Positions 21,888 through 24,737 of a stretch of 24,737 bases of DNA are shown piece after piece; the stretch's first letter is position 1, and each line of letters opens with the position of its first letter. The stretch is from assembly GCA_937908275.1 (NCBI GenBank), contig CALERA010000240.1, positions 1 through 24,737 on the forward strand, written 5' to 3'. The stretch is from an uncultured Desulfarculaceae bacterium. Its GTDB lineage: Bacteria > Desulfobacterota > Desulfarculia > Desulfarculales > Desulfarculaceae. The notes beneath the pieces were generated by a model, which ran no database searches, was not told the origin of the DNA, and saw only the letters and a list, made by a program, of their open reading frames with translations. The position numbers and the translations under genes are program-made.

Positions 21888-22514
21888 GTGCATCCTCGTC
21901 AACCACCCGACCAGCCGTACGTCAAGCCAGGCAACAAGCAGGACGAACGCAGCCGGACCACCATCGAGCGCCTGGTGACGGTGGCCCGCGGTTTGTTCGC
22001 CCAGCAGGGCTTTGCCGGAACTTCGGCCGAGCAGATCGTGGCCGCCGCGAAAGTGACCCGGGGGGCGCTGTACCACCATTTCGACGGCAAGAAGGGCTTG
22101 TTCCGGGCAGTGGTCGAGCAGGTGCAGGCGGAGATCAACCAGCGGGTGCGGGAGGCCGTGGACCGGGCGGTCGAACCGGTGGAGATGCTCATCGCCGGTA
22201 ATGATGCCTTCCTGGCGGCCTGCCTGGACCCGGGCGTGCGGCGCATCGTGCTTACCGACGCCCCGGCGGTCCTGGGCTGGGAGGACTGGCGGGCCATTGA
22301 CGAGGCCCATGTCTTTGGCGAGTATCGCGCCTTTCTGGGGCAGCTCATGGACAAGGGCCTGCTGCGGCCCCTGCCCGTGGACGCCCTGGCCCATATCATC
22401 TCGGGCGCGGCCAACGAGGCGGCCTTCTGGGCGGCCCAAGCCGACGATCCCGACGCCGCCCTGGCCCAGGCCCAGGCGACCATGGCCGAGTTGATAAGAT
22501 CTTTGCGGGCTTGA
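21888..22514 (+). CDS. TetR/AcrR-family transcriptional regulator
   Basis: This 208-residue protein starts at GTG 21888, chosen because AGGAGG (21877-21882) is 5 bases away; a TTG at 21885 is only 2 bases from it. The N-terminal TetR helix-turn-helix is clear: TIERLVTVARGLFAQQGFAG, SAEQIVAAAKVTRGALYHHF, DGKKGLFRAVVEQVQ (about residues 24-82). The C-terminal ligand domain contains RRIVLTDAPAVLGWEDWR, a pattern frequent in this family. It probably represses its own gene and the divergent acyltransferase through the intergenic palindrome and is released by an unknown small molecule. Confidence 0.92.
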   Translation: MHPRQPPDQPYVKPGNKQDERSRTTIERLVTVARGLFAQQGFAGTSAEQIVAAAKVTRGALYHHFDGKKGLFRAVVEQVQAEINQRVREAVDRAVEPVEMLIAGNDAFLAACLDPGVRRIVLTDAPAVLGWEDWRAIDEAHVFGEYRAFLGQLMDKGLLRPLPVDALAHIISGAANEAAFWAAQADDPDAALAQAQATMAELIRSLRA

Positions 22515-22658
22515 GGGATAAACCGAAACGCCTGTCCTTCTTCCTTTGTCAGATAGCGCCGTCCTCGGCGCGGAGACCCGCCTGGGGCATCGTCGTCGGC
22601 CTGCTCCGGCCGCCCATGCCCATCACGATAAGTCCTGTACGGCGGACCAGGGAGACGG

Positions 22659-22664
22659 TATACT
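22659..22664 (+). promoter_or_regulatory. Possible -10 box for the glycosyltransferase gene
   Basis: TATACT stands out in a GC-rich 220-base gap, 70 bases before the ATG. The element 17 bases upstream (TGTACG) is a poor -35, so this is only a candidate. Confidence 0.3.
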
Positions 22665-22734
22665 CACCCCGCCTGCGCCTGTAACCATCCGGATCAAAGC
22701 GCAAAGTAGTGCCACCAGGAGGGCTGTCCCCCCC

Positions 22735-24105
22735 ATGGCCATCGCTCGCCATCGCGGCTTCGTGATCCTGCTGCTCGCCGTCCTGGTGGCGCGTCTGCTC
22801 AGTCTGGGCCTGGTCCAGCTCGATCATCCCGAGCGGGTGATCACCGTGGACGGCCACACCTACCTGCACGGCGCCGAGGCCTTGCTGGTCACGGGCGCCT
22901 TCGCCCAGAGCCCCCAGGCGCCGCTGACTCCCCAGACCGTGCGCACCCCGGGCTACACCGTTTTCCTGGCCCTGGGCAAGCTGATGTTCGCCGACAGCCT
23001 GGCCCTGACCATGGCCCTGCAGGCGCTGGCCAGCCTGGTTCCCCTGGTGACGGCCTATGCCCTGGCCGCCCGCTTCTGGGGCCGGCGCGCCGGAATGGCG
23101 GCCGCCTGGTTCCTGGCCCTGGATCCCACCAGCCTGATCTACGCCCATCTGGTGCAGACCGAGACCATCTACGCGGCCCTGTTGGCCCTGGCCCTCTGGG
23201 CCGGGGTGCGCCTGACCGAGGCCGACCCGCCCGCCCCCCGGCTGGTCCTGGCGCTGGGTCTGGGCCTGGCCCTGGCCACCCTGGTGCGTCCCATCTCCTA
23301 CTACCTGATCTGGCCGGTCCTGCTCTGGCTGGTCTGGCTCGCGCGGGGCAAGGGCCTGCGCCCCGCGGGCGTCGCCAGACTGGGTTTGCTCCTGCTCCTG
23401 CCCTGGGTCCTGCTCATCGGCGGCTGGCAGGTGCGCAACCAACTGGTCTCGGGCAGCAGCCAGTTCTCCCACATCCAGGCCATCAACTTCCTCTCCTACC
23501 GGGCGGCGGCGGTGATCGCGGCCCGGGATGGCCTCAGCCTGGAGCAGGCCCAAGACCGGCTCAAGGCCGAGGCCGACCGCCTGGCCGACCCGGCCTGGCC
23601 GGCCGGGAAGCGTATGGAGCTCTACCAGCGCCTGGGTATGCGGGTGCTCCTGGATCACCCCCGCCTGGCGCTCTGGACCAGTCTCCAGGGCCTGGGGCAC
23701 GTGCTGTTCAATCCGGTGGACCCCACCTTTTTCGACTACTATGGCGGCAACTCCGATCGGGCCCTGTCCCTGGGCGACCTGCTGCGCCTGTCCTGGCCAG
23801 AACTGGTCCACAAGGCGCGGGGAGGCGGCTGGGCTTACCTGCTGGCCAACCTGCTGTTCCTGGGCCTGCTCTTGCTGCTGTACATCACCGCTGGCGTCGG
23901 GGGCTGGAACGCGGTTCGCCAGGACCGCGCTTGCCTGGCCGCGCACCTGCTGCTCTGGTTGACCACGGTTTATTTGTTGGCCATCTCGGCCGGGCCGGAG
24001 GGCGGGGCGCGCTTCCGTATTCCGGTGCTGACCTTCCTGGCCCTGTACGCCGGACGCGGCCTGGACCTGCTCCTGAGCCAGCGTCGCGCCCCGGTCCAGA
24101 CCTAG
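22735..24105 (+). CDS. GT-C type membrane glycosyltransferase (PMT/ArnT-like)
   Basis: This 456-residue multispanning protein starts at ATG 22735 with AGGAGGG (22717-22723) upstream. An in-frame extension back to 22546 is Pro/Arg-rich and unlike a protein N-terminus. GT-C features include a first membrane helix, an acidic residue in the first extracytoplasmic loop (DGHTYLHGAEALL, Asp39), RTPGYTVFLAL (from Arg70) and alternating hydrophobic helices to the end. A lumenal segment (about 250-350) has FFDYYGGNSDR. Enzymes of this fold move sugars from polyprenyl-phosphate donors to lipids or proteins on the periplasmic side; the substrate cannot be told. The final basic tail follows the last helix. 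Confidence 0.75.
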   Translation: MAIARHRGFVILLLAVLVARLLSLGLVQLDHPERVITVDGHTYLHGAEALLVTGAFAQSPQAPLTPQTVRTPGYTVFLALGKLMFADSLALTMALQALASLVPLVTAYALAARFWGRRAGMAAAWFLALDPTSLIYAHLVQTETIYAALLALALWAGVRLTEADPPAPRLVLALGLGLALATLVRPISYYLIWPVLLWLVWLARGKGLRPAGVARLGLLLLLPWVLLIGGWQVRNQLVSGSSQFSHIQAINFLSYRAAAVIAARDGLSLEQAQDRLKAEADRLADPAWPAGKRMELYQRLGMRVLLDHPRLALWTSLQGLGHVLFNPVDPTFFDYYGGNSDRALSLGDLLRLSWPELVHKARGGGWAYLLANLLFLGLLLLLYITAGVGGWNAVRQDRACLAAHLLLWLTTVYLLAISAGPEGGARFRIPVLTFLALYAGRGLDLLLSQRRAPVQT

Positions 24106-24625
24106 CGGCCTGAGCGCCCGGGGCGACGCACTCCCGTCACCAGTGGGCGCCCCCACCCGACTCCCCGCAGCGCCTCCCGAGCCCGCGTCCCGGCCCTGGC
24201 TCCCCTGGGTATACCCACCCAACCTCAAGGCCCCCGGTCCTATCGCTGCACCTCCGACCAACCGGCCAGCGTCCCGGCCAACTCCTTCCTCCGACAACTC
24301 CGTCCGAGTAAATCCGCCTGTCATCTCAAGGTGTAACCGATCCCTGTCCCCTCGCGGACCATCGCCCTGCCTTCTTGGTGGGTATCTGCCTATGGGTATC
24401 TCTACCCAGCCTCATAGCGTAGTCATCCCCAGCCGAATTGCGTAGGACAACGCCAACTGCCGGGTAGGTGCACCCGCGAAGATCGCGTAGCCCCGCCCAC
24501 GTAGGTTGGGCAGGTGTCCGACTTATGCCGGCCCGACACGATTTTGTAACGTGCAGACAACGGTCGGAAGCGTTTCCGGCCGACGCCGAAAACCGAATCC
24601 CGAGGAAGAGGAAAGGGAGTCCGAC
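24106..24625. other. Non-coding stretch with TGGGTA palindromes
   Basis: No credible gene lies here; open frames lack ribosome sites and protein-like composition. Visible structure: TGGGTATACCCA (24206-24217), a 12-base perfect palindrome; TGGGTA-TCTC-TACCCA (24393-24408), a 6-bp inverted repeat; a further GGGTATCT at 24380-24387, 14 bases before its second copy at 24394-24401; and a hairpin CGGTCGGAA/TTCCGGCCG (24561-24569 with 24574-24582, one G-T) in the leader of the next gene. No riboswitch class is recognised. Confidence 0.5.
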
Positions 24626-24691
24626 ATGCTCAAGAAACGTCTCATCGCGGGCGGCCTGATGCTGGCCCTGGTGCTGGGCCTGGGTCTGGGC
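24626..24691 (+). CDS. Start of a secreted protein, truncated by adapter at the contig end
   Basis: ATG 24626 with GGGAG 6 bases upstream opens MLKKRLIAGGLMLALVLGLG, a typical Sec signal peptide with a basic start and hydrophobic core. Only 22 codons are genomic, because the sequence changes to adapter at 24692. The mature protein is unknown. Confidence 0.7.
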
Positions 24692-24737
24692 AGATCGGAA
24701 GAGCGTCGTGTAGGGAAAGAGTGTAGATCTCGGTGGT
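24692..24737. other. Illumina TruSeq adapter sequence (artefact)
   Basis: From 24692 the bases AGATCGGAAGAGC and onward to the last base match the reverse complement of the TruSeq universal adapter over all 46 bases. This is untrimmed read-through, so the window ends at an assembly edge and these bases are not biological. Confidence 0.98.

Noticed and set aside
22546..22734. 63-codon N-terminal extension of the glycosyltransferase
   Set aside because: The residues are Pro/Arg/His-rich and charged, unlike a membrane protein start. AGGAGGG and the first membrane helix fit ATG 22735.
22549..24324. Minus-strand frame of 591 codons opposite the glycosyltransferase
   Set aside because: It is a Gln/Gly-rich shadow of the Leu/Ala-rich membrane protein, without initiation signals or recognisable domains.
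24106..24625. Riboswitch or structured RNA upstream of the secreted protein
   Set aside because: Apart from one 9-bp hairpin, no conserved riboswitch core is recognised. The repeated GCGTAG words are too short to count.
1..24737. CRISPR arrays, insertion sequences or retroelements
   Set aside because: No regularly spaced repeats, transposase motifs, terminal inverted repeats or reverse-transcriptase motifs were seen on either strand.

Overview
The window is GC-rich bacterial DNA carrying the late (virion and lysis) half of a podovirus-type prophage, bases 1 to about 20444, followed by about 4.2 kb of host chromosome. A lysis lipoprotein with an LSGC lipobox, an acyltransferase with a Tat-like signal and strong AGGAGG ribosome binding sites point to a Gram-negative host. 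A Desulfobacterota-like lineage is possible, but the sequence alone does not settle this. The last 46 bases are Illumina TruSeq adapter, not genome.

Prophage layout, all genes on the plus strand and tightly packed: the 3' end of an unrecognised virion or fibre-like gene (2-409); a lysis cassette of holin-like membrane protein, GH24-type lysozyme with a C-terminal extension, and lipoprotein (422-2058); the head module of portal, small unknown protein, scaffold, SU10-type major capsid protein and two fibre/decoration-like proteins (2065-7933); connector and tail genes, consisting of an SU10-type adaptor, two small proteins, a nozzle-like protein and a GNAT-like protein (7936-11160); and three ejection/internal proteins, the last a 2367-residue multidomain giant with ParB/ddrB-like, LPD3-like, HExxH zincin and LPD38-like regions (11164-20284). 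No terminase, integrase, repressor or replication gene lies in the window, so these must be upstream if the phage is complete.

The prophage ends in the 3' part of a tRNA-Asp gene (anticodon loop to CCA, 20400-20444) followed by that gene's native terminator. This is the expected appearance of an attR made by integration into the anticodon-loop region of tRNA-Asp.

Host side: a minus-strand Tat-type Ntn-hydrolase/acyltransferase (C45 AAT-like) is divergent from a TetR-family regulator, with a promoter and palindromic operator between them. Next come a GT-C type membrane glycosyltransferase, a roughly 520-base non-coding stretch with TGGGTA palindromes, and the signal peptide of a secreted protein cut off by the adapter.

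The most unusual signal is the 233-base leader of the major capsid gene. It holds three hairpins with unrelated stems, all displaying the same apical GGCGGCACCC, plus a duplicated copy of the capsid gene's own leader/Shine-Dalgarno block. A UUCG-capped 12-bp hairpin follows the capsid gene. Together these look like a post-transcriptional control or mRNA-processing device around the most highly needed gene. Other points of interest are a strong in-frame internal start inside the lysozyme, matching 12-residue motifs at both ends of the scaffold, and a 15-bp inverted repeat enclosing tandem T-tract repeats at the end of the late operon.
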